Positions 1 to 6,624 are shown, counted from the first letter of the stretch. The stretch is DNA of 9,379 nucleotides from Hodarchaeum sp048939725 (GCA_048939725.1 JBHLPG010000144.1:1-9379), one strand, 5' to 3'. Numbers and translations: made by a program. The notes: a model not told the origin generated them from the letters alone.

Positions 1-1096
1 CATCAGCATACCCAGTATTAACGATCTCTACAGCTTCAGTAGCTTCTATTCGGAAAAAGTCTACCAAATGACTGATTTGGGGATTAACTTCTGCTATTTC
101 GTGTTTCAATATGTCTTGAACTTCGTGTGCGGCAGATTCGGCCTCTACTACCGTAGAATACGATTTAGTTTCTACTTCTTGGGAAGGGGGTGTTTCCTCC
201 ACCATTTTTGCTGGGGTTAAGATTGTTTCAGTAGAAGATTCTTCTGTTGCGGCATTTCCAAGAAAAATCGCTTTTTGGGATATTTGGTTCGGAGAATGAA
301 ATGCTGATGGTGCCCCCTGTTTTACAGCTTGCTGCATCAAACCTTGCAACTTCTCCAAGATTGCTGGATCACCAGCCATTTTAGGAGTAGTAGTAGAAAA
401 AGATCCTGGTTTTTGATCTATTCCAGCTTTAAGTGGTGAGTGTCGTATTGTCATATCCTCTTGATGATATTCTTCAATTTCACCTATTGTTTTAAAATCA
501 ACAAACTCACTTTTCGCTAGTTGGGGAATAGTTAATTCAAAAATGCGCCCGAAACTATCAATAACCGTTTCTGGTTTGTAAATTGTAGTCCTAAAAAATC
601 TGAGTCTTTGAGAAGTTTCTAGTTGAAATTGTTCCTTTAACTGTTCATGAATGCTTTCATAATTAGGTGAATCTCTCACTAAATCGTTTTTATGTAGAAA
701 AACGAAGATTGTGGCTTCAGGAGAAAATGTTGCGAGCTTTTCAAGACACGATTGAAAATATTGGATTGCATTATTCCGAGAAGTTTTATTTGCTACATCA
801 ATTAGAAAAATAAAAGTTTTCACACTACTAAATACGAATGGGCTAAATCCGCTTAAGAAACGTTTTAAGAATATCTTCTGTCCCCCAAGGTCTACAATCG
901 TGATTGGTGTATCATGGATCGTAAGTGACATCCTTTCATAATTGATTGTAGCTGAAAGACTATCAACATCTTCAGTCTGCTGTTTAAGAAAGAAAATTCT
1001 TTTTACAGCAGTCTTCCCAGCTTCACTTAAGCCGGCAATCAATATTTTATAACCCAATCGTTCGGTTATTTCGGACTCAGATACCCATTCAGACAT
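1..1096 (-). CDS. Rag/Gtr-like small GTPase with long C-terminal extension (partial, C-terminus off the left edge)
   Basis: An open frame of 365 codons starts at ATG 1096 and runs without a stop off the window edge. The first ~195 residues form a Ras-like GTPase domain: P-loop GLSEAGKT (22-29), switch-I SATINY (48-53), G3 DLGGQ (69-73) and G4 HKND (135-138), the last inside a FSPEATIFVFLHKND segment that resembles human RagA. FFRTTIY (167-173) matches the Rag G5 region. This places it in the Rag/Gtr branch rather than Arf or Rab. All nucleotide-binding motifs look intact. After residue ~200 comes a polar, Ser/Thr/Glu/Pro-rich stretch (about 210-320), probably disordered, then a more helical segment (about 322-362) that enters an unseen C-terminal domain. 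It is transcribed divergently from the second Rag-like GTPase and may be its dimer partner (inference). The start has only a weak AGGT upstream. The GTPase call is firm; the biological role is unknown. Confidence 0.88.
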   Translation of the reverse strand, partial: MSEWVSESEITERLGYKILIAGLSEAGKTAVKRIFFLKQQTEDVDSLSATINYERMSLTIHDTPITIVDLGGQKIFLKRFLSGFSPFVFSSVKTFIFLIDVANKTSRNNAIQYFQSCLEKLATFSPEATIFVFLHKNDLVRDSPNYESIHEQLKEQFQLETSQRLRFFRTTIYKPETVIDSFGRIFELTIPQLAKSEFVDFKTIGEIEEYHQEDMTIRHSPLKAGIDQKPGSFSTTTPKMAGDPAILEKLQGLMQQAVKQGAPSAFHSPNQISQKAIFLGNAATEESSTETILTPAKMVEETPPSQEVETKSYSTVVEAESAAHEVQDILKHEIAEVNPQISHLVDFFRIEATEAVEIVNTGYAD

Positions 1097-1170
1097 TTGC
1101 GGTTAAACCTAAAGCCATTGACCAATTAATTTGGCCTTTTTTTTTGTGTTCATGTTTCTTAATTCCAACT

Positions 1171-1183
1171 GTATTATAAATAG
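1171..1183 (-). promoter_or_regulatory. Putative TATA box of the left GTPase gene
   Basis: Read on the minus strand the site is CTATTTATAATAC, a good archaeal TATA-like element. A start site ~25 bases downstream would leave a leader of about 50 bases before ATG 1096. The call rests on sequence only, with no clear BRE. Confidence 0.3.
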
Positions 1184-1195
1184 TACTGAAAAACC

Positions 1196-1215
1196 TTTCA
1201 TCATATGTGATGAAA
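1196..1215. repeat. Perfect inverted repeat, possible operator
   Basis: TTTCATCA and TGATGAAA are perfect 8-base arms around the 4-base centre TATG. The repeat sits just upstream (minus-strand sense) of the putative TATA box at 1171-1183, a usual place for a dimeric activator or repressor site in archaea. It could equally form a small hairpin. Confidence 0.45.
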
Positions 1216-1233
1216 ACATTGAGAATTTTGATC

Positions 1234-1253
1234 AAAGAGAAATTTATCTCTTT
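1234..1253. repeat. Perfect inverted repeat in the divergent region
   Basis: AAAGAGA and TCTCTTT are perfect 7-base arms around a 6-base AT-only centre. It lies 18 bases from the previous repeat. In such AT-rich DNA a repeat this short can arise by chance. Confidence 0.3.
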
Positions 1254-1333
1254 AATTATTATCATTTCAACATTATTTTTAAATTTAAATAATATGGTGA
1301 CTCATATTAGACAGATTTTGTAATTTGAGAAAT

Positions 1334-1356
1334 CAACTCATGGTTCATTTGAGTTG
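1334..1356. repeat. Inverted repeat with 9-base spacer
   Basis: CAACTCA and TGAGTTG form perfect 7-base arms around TGGTTCATT. It is the closest of the three repeats to the plus-strand GTPase and lies upstream of all its candidate TATA elements. It may be a protein-binding site or a chance event. Confidence 0.3.
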
Positions 1357-1445
1357 TCAATGGTACATGAAATAAGGGAGCTAATAAAATCAAAATAAGC
1401 TTTATAAAAACTCTTTCTTTAAACTTTATACTACTGTTCAGATAA

Positions 1446-1454
1446 ATTTAAAAG
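1446..1454 (+). promoter_or_regulatory. Putative TATA box of the plus-strand Rag-like GTPase
   Basis: An ATTTAAAAG-like element would place transcription start near 1475-1480, giving a leader of ~30 bases that includes the AGAGG motif before TTG 1508. Competing TATA-like strings exist near 1401 and 1421. Confidence 0.3.
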
Positions 1455-1493
1455 AAATCTCAGTATATTTCACCTAAAAATAAGAAAGTAGCA

Positions 1494-1498
1494 AGAGG
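1494..1498 (+). promoter_or_regulatory. Ribosome-binding site that favours TTG 1508
   Basis: AGAGG lies 9 bases ahead of the TTG at 1508, normal Shine-Dalgarno spacing. It directly abuts the earlier in-frame TTG at 1499, which makes that codon a poorer start. No ATG is available upstream, because an in-frame TAA lies at 1481-1483. Confidence 0.5.
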
Positions 1499-1507
1499 TT
1501 GCAGTCA

Positions 1508-2410
1508 TTGACAATAACACCTCCAGCACAAAAAGTACTATTCATGGGACTTGGAGCGAGCGGTAAAAGTAGCATCAGGTCAGTGGTTTTCGAAGGAAAG
1601 TCACCAGAGGATGTCAAAGATTATTCTGCAACAATAAATTATACTCGTTCAACAAAAAGTATCATTGATAGTGCATTCCAAATTTTTGATTGTGGTGGTC
1701 AAGAGAGTTTTATTTCTGTATTTGTAGGAGAACAGGCTGAATTCATATTCAGTGATGTCACAATTCTGGTTTGGGTAGTTGATGTAAGTAATTTTGATCA
1801 AGTCTCAACAAGCAAATTTTATTTTGATCACGCGGTAAAAAGACTTGCAGAGTTTTCTCCCGACGCTATTGTTTTTTGCCTCTTTCATAAACTTGATCTA
1901 TTATTACCTGATATGCGTGAGCAAGTTAGTGAAACCATGAAACAGTATTTTATTCCTGTCGAGGAAATTAAAATTCATTATCGTAAAACTTCAATTTTTG
2001 ATCAATCAATATACTTGGCTATTGGTGAAATGATACAAACATTAATTCTCCAGAGCACAAAGGCAAAAACTGTATCTGATGCAATACAGGAATTCATCAA
2101 ACAGCATTCAGAGCTATCAGGAATCGCAATATATACTGATGATGGATTACCTGTATTTGAAGAGGGAGAATTAGTAGAAAGAATCATTCTTCCGGCTAAT
2201 TTATGGTTAACTAACTATGATAGAATTAAATCTGAGTTCGAGACCGACCTTACCTTTAAAACGACTTTAGAAACTGATGATTATATGTTTGTTTTTCACA
2301 GAATTAAAGAGGAACTCCTTCTTACTGGAATTGCCAAGAAAGTTGCACCCCTTCATTATGTGCTTGTTAAAATGGAACAAATCGCAACTATTGTTCAAGA
2401 TCTTTTGTAA
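1508..2410 (+). CDS. Rag/Gtr-like GTPase with Rag-type C-terminal (roadblock-like) domain
   Basis: A 300-residue protein from TTG 1508 (303 from TTG 1499). The GTPase domain shows P-loop GLGASGKS (14-21), switch-I SATINY (40-45), G3 FDCGGQ (60-65) and G4 HKLD (127-130). The flanking residues match eukaryotic Rags closely: SIRSVVF after the P-loop, SPDAIVFCLFHK before G4, and TSIFDQSIY (161-169), which is like TSIYDHSIF in RagC. About 110 further residues (190-300) alternate strands and helices as in the roadblock-like domain through which Rags dimerise, and total length is close to human RagA (313). The protein probably cycles GTP/GDP on a membrane or signalling platform as a homo- or heterodimer, perhaps with the divergent GTPase (inference). 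It faces the longin-like genes tail to tail across a 59-base gap. Family call strong; signal and effector unknown. Confidence 0.92.
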   Translation: MTITPPAQKVLFMGLGASGKSSIRSVVFEGKSPEDVKDYSATINYTRSTKSIIDSAFQIFDCGGQESFISVFVGEQAEFIFSDVTILVWVVDVSNFDQVSTSKFYFDHAVKRLAEFSPDAIVFCLFHKLDLLLPDMREQVSETMKQYFIPVEEIKIHYRKTSIFDQSIYLAIGEMIQTLILQSTKAKTVSDAIQEFIKQHSELSGIAIYTDDGLPVFEEGELVERIILPANLWLTNYDRIKSEFETDLTFKTTLETDDYMFVFHRIKEELLLTGIAKKVAPLHYVLVKMEQIATIVQDLL

Positions 2411-2469
2411 TTTGAATTGAAATAATAAAAGATGTTAAAAATAGCTTTTTATGTACTGTTTTGAAGATA
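2411..2469. terminator. Putative bidirectional U-rich termination region between convergent genes
   Basis: The gap between two convergent stop codons contains T-tracts on both strands. On the plus strand there is CTTTTT near 2445 and TTTT near 2460. On the minus strand TTTTTAACATCTTTT covers about 2427-2441. Archaeal transcription usually ends at such U-rich tracts without a hairpin. No strong stem was seen. Confidence 0.4.
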
Positions 2470-3507
2470 CTATTCCACTTCTTCCATAAAAGTGAGGGTT
2501 CCATTCTTAATTTCGAAATCTTGAATCAATCCTGAGTTTAAAGCACTCGCAATAAACTCTTCAATTAATTCCATTGTTATCCCTGTTTGGACTGATAGTT
2601 CATACAGATTTAATGGGATTTTACTCTCAATGGTTCGCATAATCTGAGTAACTAGCTGCTGCCTTTTAGGGGTAAGGTGAAAATCAAAGAAGCTATCAAG
2701 TTCCTCAAAAGTCAGCTCATTCGTAAATCGAAGTCTAATAGTAGTACCAACATCAAATTGAGTAATAAAACCAGTCTTAGCTAATAATTGTTGAACTATT
2801 AGAGAATCAGAGATAATTTCTGTTTTATAGATCGGACCCTTAGGAATGTTTTTCTTATAATCATTAACTAATTGTAATAATTCCAATTTTCTACTTGGAT
2901 TTGATTGACTTCTCAATAATACCTTGATTTGATTTTTTGGCTTATCCACCATCATAATAGGGGCATCTTTTGGAACAAATGCTAAATCTAAAAATGGCTC
3001 AATTGAATTCATTTCAGAAATGTAATAACTTTCTATACCTACTTCAATGATTTGAATTTTGTTATCAATCTTCCTCATGATTTCCTCTTTTTTCAGGTCA
3101 GTATCATTTTTAATATGATAAATCTGGATTTCTCGCCGAATCATGCGTTTGATAAGCCCAATATACTTCATTAAGGCAGAAGATCTTGTTATAATCCAGA
3201 ATACTATTATTCGACCAAAACGAGCAATCCTAGAGTCATCCGTTTTCTCTGCTTTTAGTATAAAAATGAAACTTAAACATAAAAAAGGTTCTTTGGGTGT
3301 AGGTATAAGCCCGTATGAACGTATTTCCCCATGTTCTAGTGGGACATCAGAACCGATTGCTGGTAATGCCTTTAAAACCATATTAAATGCTTCACTTTCG
3401 TTTAAAGGGGAAGAATTATATACATTAACAGGCCCATTATCTTCAAAAACTGAAATAATCAAACCATCTGTTAGTGTGCTTCCACTAGATGTATTTTTCT
3501 TCCTCAT
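2470..3507 (-). CDS. Longin-like/winged-helix protein, paralog 1 (candidate Rag GTPase regulator)
   Basis: A 345-residue protein from ATG 3507, with an in-frame stop two codons upstream. Residues ~14-130 look longin-like: two strands (GLIISVFEDNGPVNVYNSSP, 15-34), a helix, then strands at 76-84 and 96-107 and a basic helix at 112-128. GP followed by a Val/Ile-Tyr pair resembles the N-terminus of human NPRL2. A middle region (130-275) has no family I recognise. Residues ~279-342 form a winged-helix pattern with VQTGIT (306-311) in the turn. It is strongly similar along its length to the next gene, so the two are tandem duplicates. There is no signal peptide or membrane span. A role as regulator or scaffold for the adjacent Rag-like GTPases is inferred from fold and location. 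A DNA-binding regulator is the main alternative. Lys72 replaces an Arg present in the paralog. Confidence 0.75.
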   Translation of the reverse strand: MRKKNTSSGSTLTDGLIISVFEDNGPVNVYNSSPLNESEAFNMVLKALPAIGSDVPLEHGEIRSYGLIPTPKEPFLCLSFIFILKAEKTDDSRIARFGRIIVFWIITRSSALMKYIGLIKRMIRREIQIYHIKNDTDLKKEEIMRKIDNKIQIIEVGIESYYISEMNSIEPFLDLAFVPKDAPIMMVDKPKNQIKVLLRSQSNPSRKLELLQLVNDYKKNIPKGPIYKTEIISDSLIVQQLLAKTGFITQFDVGTTIRLRFTNELTFEELDSFFDFHLTPKRQQLVTQIMRTIESKIPLNLYELSVQTGITMELIEEFIASALNSGLIQDFEIKNGTLTFMEEVE

Positions 3508-3529
3508 GACTTAAACCAACATTCTTTTT

Positions 3530-3538
3530 TAATATATG
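3530..3538 (-). promoter_or_regulatory. Putative TATA box of paralog 1
   Basis: CATATATT on the minus strand is centred about 27 bases ahead of ATG 3507. Transcription would then start at or next to the start codon, which suggests a leaderless mRNA separate from the upstream paralog. No Shine-Dalgarno sequence precedes the ATG, which agrees with this. Confidence 0.35.
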
Positions 3539-3579
3539 AAGCTGAAATTAAAAGGAATTTGCTATTTAAATTCATATCT

Positions 3580-4605
3580 CTAGGAGTTATACATTAAAAA
3601 GCCATTTTCAATTTTACCATTTTTAATAAGACCTACATCTATTAAACCAAAAATTAAATCTTTAATCAATGTTTCAGTAATTCCTGTTTGAACTGCAGCT
3701 TCTTCAAGTTTTAATGGAGATTTCTTCTCATACGAAAGAACAATCAATTTTGCCAATAAATGTCTTTTTGGAGCTAAGAGAGAGTTTAAGAATTCATTAA
3801 CTTCATCGTAGGAGAGTTGAGAAGTTAATCGAAATCTATATTGAAAGCCTGTTTCGGTTTGAGAGAGCAAACCAATTTTAGAAAGCATTCTTTGAACAAT
3901 TAACTCATCTGATATAATTTCTACCTTATAGAGGGAACCCTTGGGCAGTTTTCCCGTGAAATTCTTAGTAAGATGGAGCATATTGAGTTTAAGGGAAGGT
4001 GTAACCTTTTCTCGTAATAAGACATTTATCTGCTTATTTGGGTTATCGACTAGCATAATCGGAGCATTTGCAGGAAGAAAAGCGAGTTCTGAAAAGGGTT
4101 CAAACGTCCCCCGATCTGATAAATAAAATGACTCAATGCCCGTCTCTATAATCTGCAATTTCTTATCAATTTTCGTTAATAATTCCTTATTGTTAAGATC
4201 ATTATCTGTCTTAATCTTATATGACCGAATTGTTCTCCGTAACAATTGCTTAAGAACACCAACATATTTTACTGTGGAGCTAGATCGCGTTATGACCCAA
4301 AAAACAACTATTCTCCCAAACCTGGCAATACGAACATCTTCAGAATCTGGAGCTTTTAAGGAAAAAATGAATCCAATTGTTAAGAAAGGATCCCGAGGTG
4401 TTGGTATTGGTCCATAAGAACGAATTTCTCCAATTTCAGGAACATCTGAACTCAGGGCAGTTAAAGATTTAATAGCAAGATTGAAAGCTTCTTCCTCAGA
4501 TAATGGAGAAGAATTATAGATGTTCTGAGGACCATAATCCTCAAAAACGGTTATAATCAATCCCTCAGTTGCATTAGTGCCTTCTGTTGAATCATTCTTG
4601 GGCAT
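3580..4605 (-). CDS. Longin-like/winged-helix protein, paralog 2 (candidate Rag GTPase regulator)
   Basis: A 341-residue protein from ATG 4605; an in-frame TTG two codons earlier (4611) is less likely. It has the same layout as its tandem neighbour: longin-like N-terminus (14-130) with FEDYGPQNIYNSSPL (21-35) and GEIRSYGPIPTPRDPF (59-74), an unrecognised middle (130-275), and a C-terminal winged helix (278-339) with VQTGIT (305-310). The N-terminal halves share about 60% identity by eye and the C-terminal halves less. Arg71 sits just before the strand FLTIGFIF. Human NPRL2 carries its GAP arginine finger Arg78 just before a comparable strand (LLFNLGFV). Paralog 1 has Lys there. A GAP-like or scaffold role toward the nearby Rag-like GTPases is therefore worth testing but is inference. 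The gene follows the HSP90 gene by 75 bases on the same strand, with its own TATA-like box. Confidence 0.75.
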   Translation of the reverse strand: MPKNDSTEGTNATEGLIITVFEDYGPQNIYNSSPLSEEEAFNLAIKSLTALSSDVPEIGEIRSYGPIPTPRDPFLTIGFIFSLKAPDSEDVRIARFGRIVVFWVITRSSSTVKYVGVLKQLLRRTIRSYKIKTDNDLNNKELLTKIDKKLQIIETGIESFYLSDRGTFEPFSELAFLPANAPIMLVDNPNKQINVLLREKVTPSLKLNMLHLTKNFTGKLPKGSLYKVEIISDELIVQRMLSKIGLLSQTETGFQYRFRLTSQLSYDEVNEFLNSLLAPKRHLLAKLIVLSYEKKSPLKLEEAAVQTGITETLIKDLIFGLIDVGLIKNGKIENGFLMYNS

Positions 4606-4631
4606 TATCAAAGCATCTCGTCATGAATAGT

Positions 4632-4640
4632 GATATTTAA
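4632..4640 (-). promoter_or_regulatory. Putative TATA box of paralog 2
   Basis: TTAAATATC on the minus strand lies about 30 bases ahead of ATG 4605, in the short gap after the HSP90 stop. It would give a leader of only a few bases. Read-through from the HSP90 gene is also possible. Confidence 0.3.
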
Positions 4641-4680
4641 TCAGTAACTTTGTCATAACAAAAGCTATTGATAAAATTAT

Positions 4681-6576
4681 CTACGAAGTTTGATTTATAT
4701 CTAAAGCTTGTTTCATCAATTGATTCACTCGTTTAATCAATTCAGTTGGATCTTGTAATGATCCTTCTGCTAATTCTTGATTTTCTAACAATTGGAAAAT
4801 ACATAATCGAAGAAGAGAAGACTCTGGATCTTTACTAAACAGAGTTTTCAACTGGATTACTATAGAATGATCTGGATTAATTTCCATAATCTTCTTTTCT
4901 GGAATATAGTTTTCATCCATATACTTTAAGACTCGAGTAAAGGCAGTAGTACCACTAGGATTCACAAGCCGACAGGGACTATTTGTTAAGAGATTTGTAT
5001 ACCGAATATCAATAATTCGATCACCTAGAATTTCCTTTAGGTAACTTAAGAAAGGATCTTTCTCAGGTTCTTCTTTCACTTCTTTTGTCTCTTCCTCTTC
5101 TTCATCCTTATCAAGAGAAGGTTCAGGTTCTGCTTGGTCAATGGCTTTGAATTTCTTACCTTGGAATTCATTTACATGCATAATTACAAAATTATCTATG
5201 GGTTCAGTAAAAAGAATTACTTCCTGATCCAATTTTTTATAATATTCTAAATGAGGGCTGCGTAGAAGAGTCTGAAGATTTTCACCTAGGAGGAAAAGGA
5301 TATCATCTTGTTCATCTGGCATTTGTTCTACATATTTAGCAAGGGTAATAAGTTTGTTTTCTGATTTTGAAGTTGTAACCCTAAGATGGTTTAACAACTT
5401 TTCACGCCGTTTCTGATCTTGAGAAATGCCCTCCTTAATGAAAACACCAAATTGTTCCCACCAACTCAAATATTTTTCTTCATCTTCATTAGCAATTTTC
5501 TCAAGTTCATCTAGAATTCTACTCGTAATTACTTTTTTAATACGTCGTATCGTCCGATCAACTTGGATAACTTCTCGACTGACATTTAATGGTAGATCCT
5601 CTGAATCTACAACCCCAAACACAAAACGAAGATATTCAGGTAATAAATCCTTAGCTTTTTCTTGAACTAAGATCTTTTTACTATATAGGCGGAGACCATA
5701 ATCCTGATACATGGACGTCATCATCATTCGACTACGTTGGTTTGGTAAAAACAACAATGCTCGAAATTGGATAGGCGCGTCAACACTTAATTGAATACGA
5801 TGGAATGGTTCTGTCCAATCCAAACTCACTTGCCTGTAGAACTCGTTAAACTCTTCATCCTTAACATCTTCAGTTTGATACCAAATAGGAACTTGCCGAT
5901 TCACAATTTGATCATCATTAGCTACACGAATGGGAAACCCAACAAAATCGCTATATTTTTTGATGATAGATTCAATTTTATACTTGTTAGCAAATTCCTT
6001 GGCATCATCTTTTAGATAGAGAATGATTTCAGTACCCCTTTCAGGTTTATCAATATAAGAAACAGAAAAATTTCCTGATCCGTCCGATCTCCATTCTACT
6101 CCCCGAGAATCTTTTGGGTACGAACAGGAACGAACAACAACCTCTTTTGCAACAATGAATGAACTATAAAATCCCACACCAAATTGCCCAATTAAATTCA
6201 TTGCATCGTCAGACGAGTCTTCAACTTTTTTTAAAAATTCAAGAGTTCCACTTTGTGCGATCGTCCCTAGGTTAGTCTTTATCTCTTGATAGGTCATTCC
6301 AATTCCTGTATCGGAAACTGTTAATGTATAATCATCCTCGTTAAAACTAATCTTAATCCCAAGTTCAATATCAGGATCAAGAATAGGTTCTTTTGTTTCT
6401 AATTGAGCAATTCGCATTCGATGGAGAGCATCCGCGGAGTTTGAAATTAACTCCCGAAGAAAAATTTCCCTATTTTTATATAACCGATTTATCAGAATGT
6501 CTAACACTCGTTGAATTTCCGCTTGAAACTTAAATGTTCTTCCTTTAGACTCCTTTTTAGAGCTACTATTGGACAT
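4681..6576 (-). CDS. htpG: HSP90-family molecular chaperone (HtpG type)
   Basis: A cytosolic ATP-dependent chaperone of 631 residues from ATG 6576 (637 from ATG 6594; numbering below uses the longer form). The GHKL ATPase domain is intact: NREIFLRELISNSADAL with catalytic Glu48 and Mg-binding Asn52, DTGIGM (95-100), GTIAQSGT (110-117) as the lid, and QFGVGFYSS (137-145). The middle domain carries SEDLPLNVSRE (331-341) with Arg340, equivalent to the ATP-sensing Arg336 of E. coli HtpG. The C-terminal dimerisation domain includes EINPDH (571-576) and ends in a NQLM motif as in bacterial HtpG, with no MEEVD tail. The charged linker between N and middle domains found in eukaryotes is absent, but an acidic run (~488-512) separates middle and C-terminal domains. 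GAGGGATC 8 bases before ATG 6576 supports the shorter start. HSP90 is uncommon in archaea. Confidence 0.97.
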   Translation of the reverse strand: MSNSSSKKESKGRTFKFQAEIQRVLDILINRLYKNREIFLRELISNSADALHRMRIAQLETKEPILDPDIELGIKISFNEDDYTLTVSDTGIGMTYQEIKTNLGTIAQSGTLEFLKKVEDSSDDAMNLIGQFGVGFYSSFIVAKEVVVRSCSYPKDSRGVEWRSDGSGNFSVSYIDKPERGTEIILYLKDDAKEFANKYKIESIIKKYSDFVGFPIRVANDDQIVNRQVPIWYQTEDVKDEEFNEFYRQVSLDWTEPFHRIQLSVDAPIQFRALLFLPNQRSRMMMTSMYQDYGLRLYSKKILVQEKAKDLLPEYLRFVFGVVDSEDLPLNVSREVIQVDRTIRRIKKVITSRILDELEKIANEDEEKYLSWWEQFGVFIKEGISQDQKRREKLLNHLRVTTSKSENKLITLAKYVEQMPDEQDDILFLLGENLQTLLRSPHLEYYKKLDQEVILFTEPIDNFVIMHVNEFQGKKFKAIDQAEPEPSLDKDEEEEETKEVKEEPEKDPFLSYLKEILGDRIIDIRYTNLLTNSPCRLVNPSGTTAFTRVLKYMDENYIPEKKIMEINPDHSIVIQLKTLFSKDPESSLLRLCIFQLLENQELAEGSLQDPTELIKRVNQLMKQALDINQTS

Positions 6577-6584
6577 TATATTCA

Positions 6585-6592
6585 GATCCCTC
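6585..6592 (-). promoter_or_regulatory. Ribosome-binding site that favours ATG 6576 for HSP90
   Basis: GAGGGATC on the minus strand resembles the archaeal consensus GAGGTGATC with one base missing and lies 8 bases ahead of ATG 6576. The upstream ATG at 6594 has no such motif and could only work as a leaderless start. Confidence 0.4.
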
Positions 6593-6615
6593 ATATTTAA
6601 TACTACTAGAGTGGA

Positions 6616-6624
6616 CTTTAAAAC
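6616..6624 (-). promoter_or_regulatory. Putative TATA box of the HSP90 gene
   Basis: GTTTTAAAG on the minus strand is centred about 26 bases ahead of ATG 6594. Transcription would start near that codon, leaving an ~18-base leader with the GAGGGATC motif before ATG 6576. No repeat typical of a heat-shock operator was seen nearby. Confidence 0.4.

Larger units (their letters stand above)
1097..1507. other. Divergent intergenic region between the two GTPase genes
   Basis: About 410 AT-rich bases with no supportable gene. The region must hold promoters for both flanking genes. It contains TATA-like elements on both strands (separate entries) and three perfect short inverted repeats at 1196-1215, 1234-1253 and 1334-1356. 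Extra TATA-like strings on the plus strand lie near 1401-1410 and 1421-1430, so the promoter of the plus-strand gene is ambiguous. No tRNA-like cloverleaf or tandem repeat array was seen. Confidence 0.7.

Noticed and set aside
2470..2487. C-terminal MEEVE of longin-like paralog 1 as an HSP90-style MEEVD TPR-binding tail
   Set aside because: The final residue is Glu rather than Asp, no TPR protein is seen in the window, and the residues follow directly on the last strand of the winged helix; chance is likely.
3143..3514. 123-codon plus-strand open frame
   Set aside because: It is fully antisense to longin-like paralog 1, whose frame is backed by strong similarity to its tandem paralog; no domain is visible.
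4136..4417. 93-codon plus-strand open frame, and a 61-codon one at 3941-4126
   Set aside because: Both are antisense to longin-like paralog 2 and show no independent coding evidence.
2470..4605. Longin-like paralogs as ordinary transcription factors
   Set aside because: They do have winged-helix ends, but the long longin-like front and Rag context fit a signalling role better, and NPRL-type proteins also carry winged helices. Not strictly excluded.
4648..4664. Small inverted repeat CTTTGT-CATA-ACAAAAG between the HSP90 and paralog 2 genes as a terminator
   Set aside because: Only five uninterrupted pairs, all but one A-T, and no strong U-tract directly after it on the minus strand.
5426..6015. 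Two plus-strand open frames of 79 and 74 codons
   Set aside because: They are antisense to the middle domain of the HSP90 gene, which is unambiguous.
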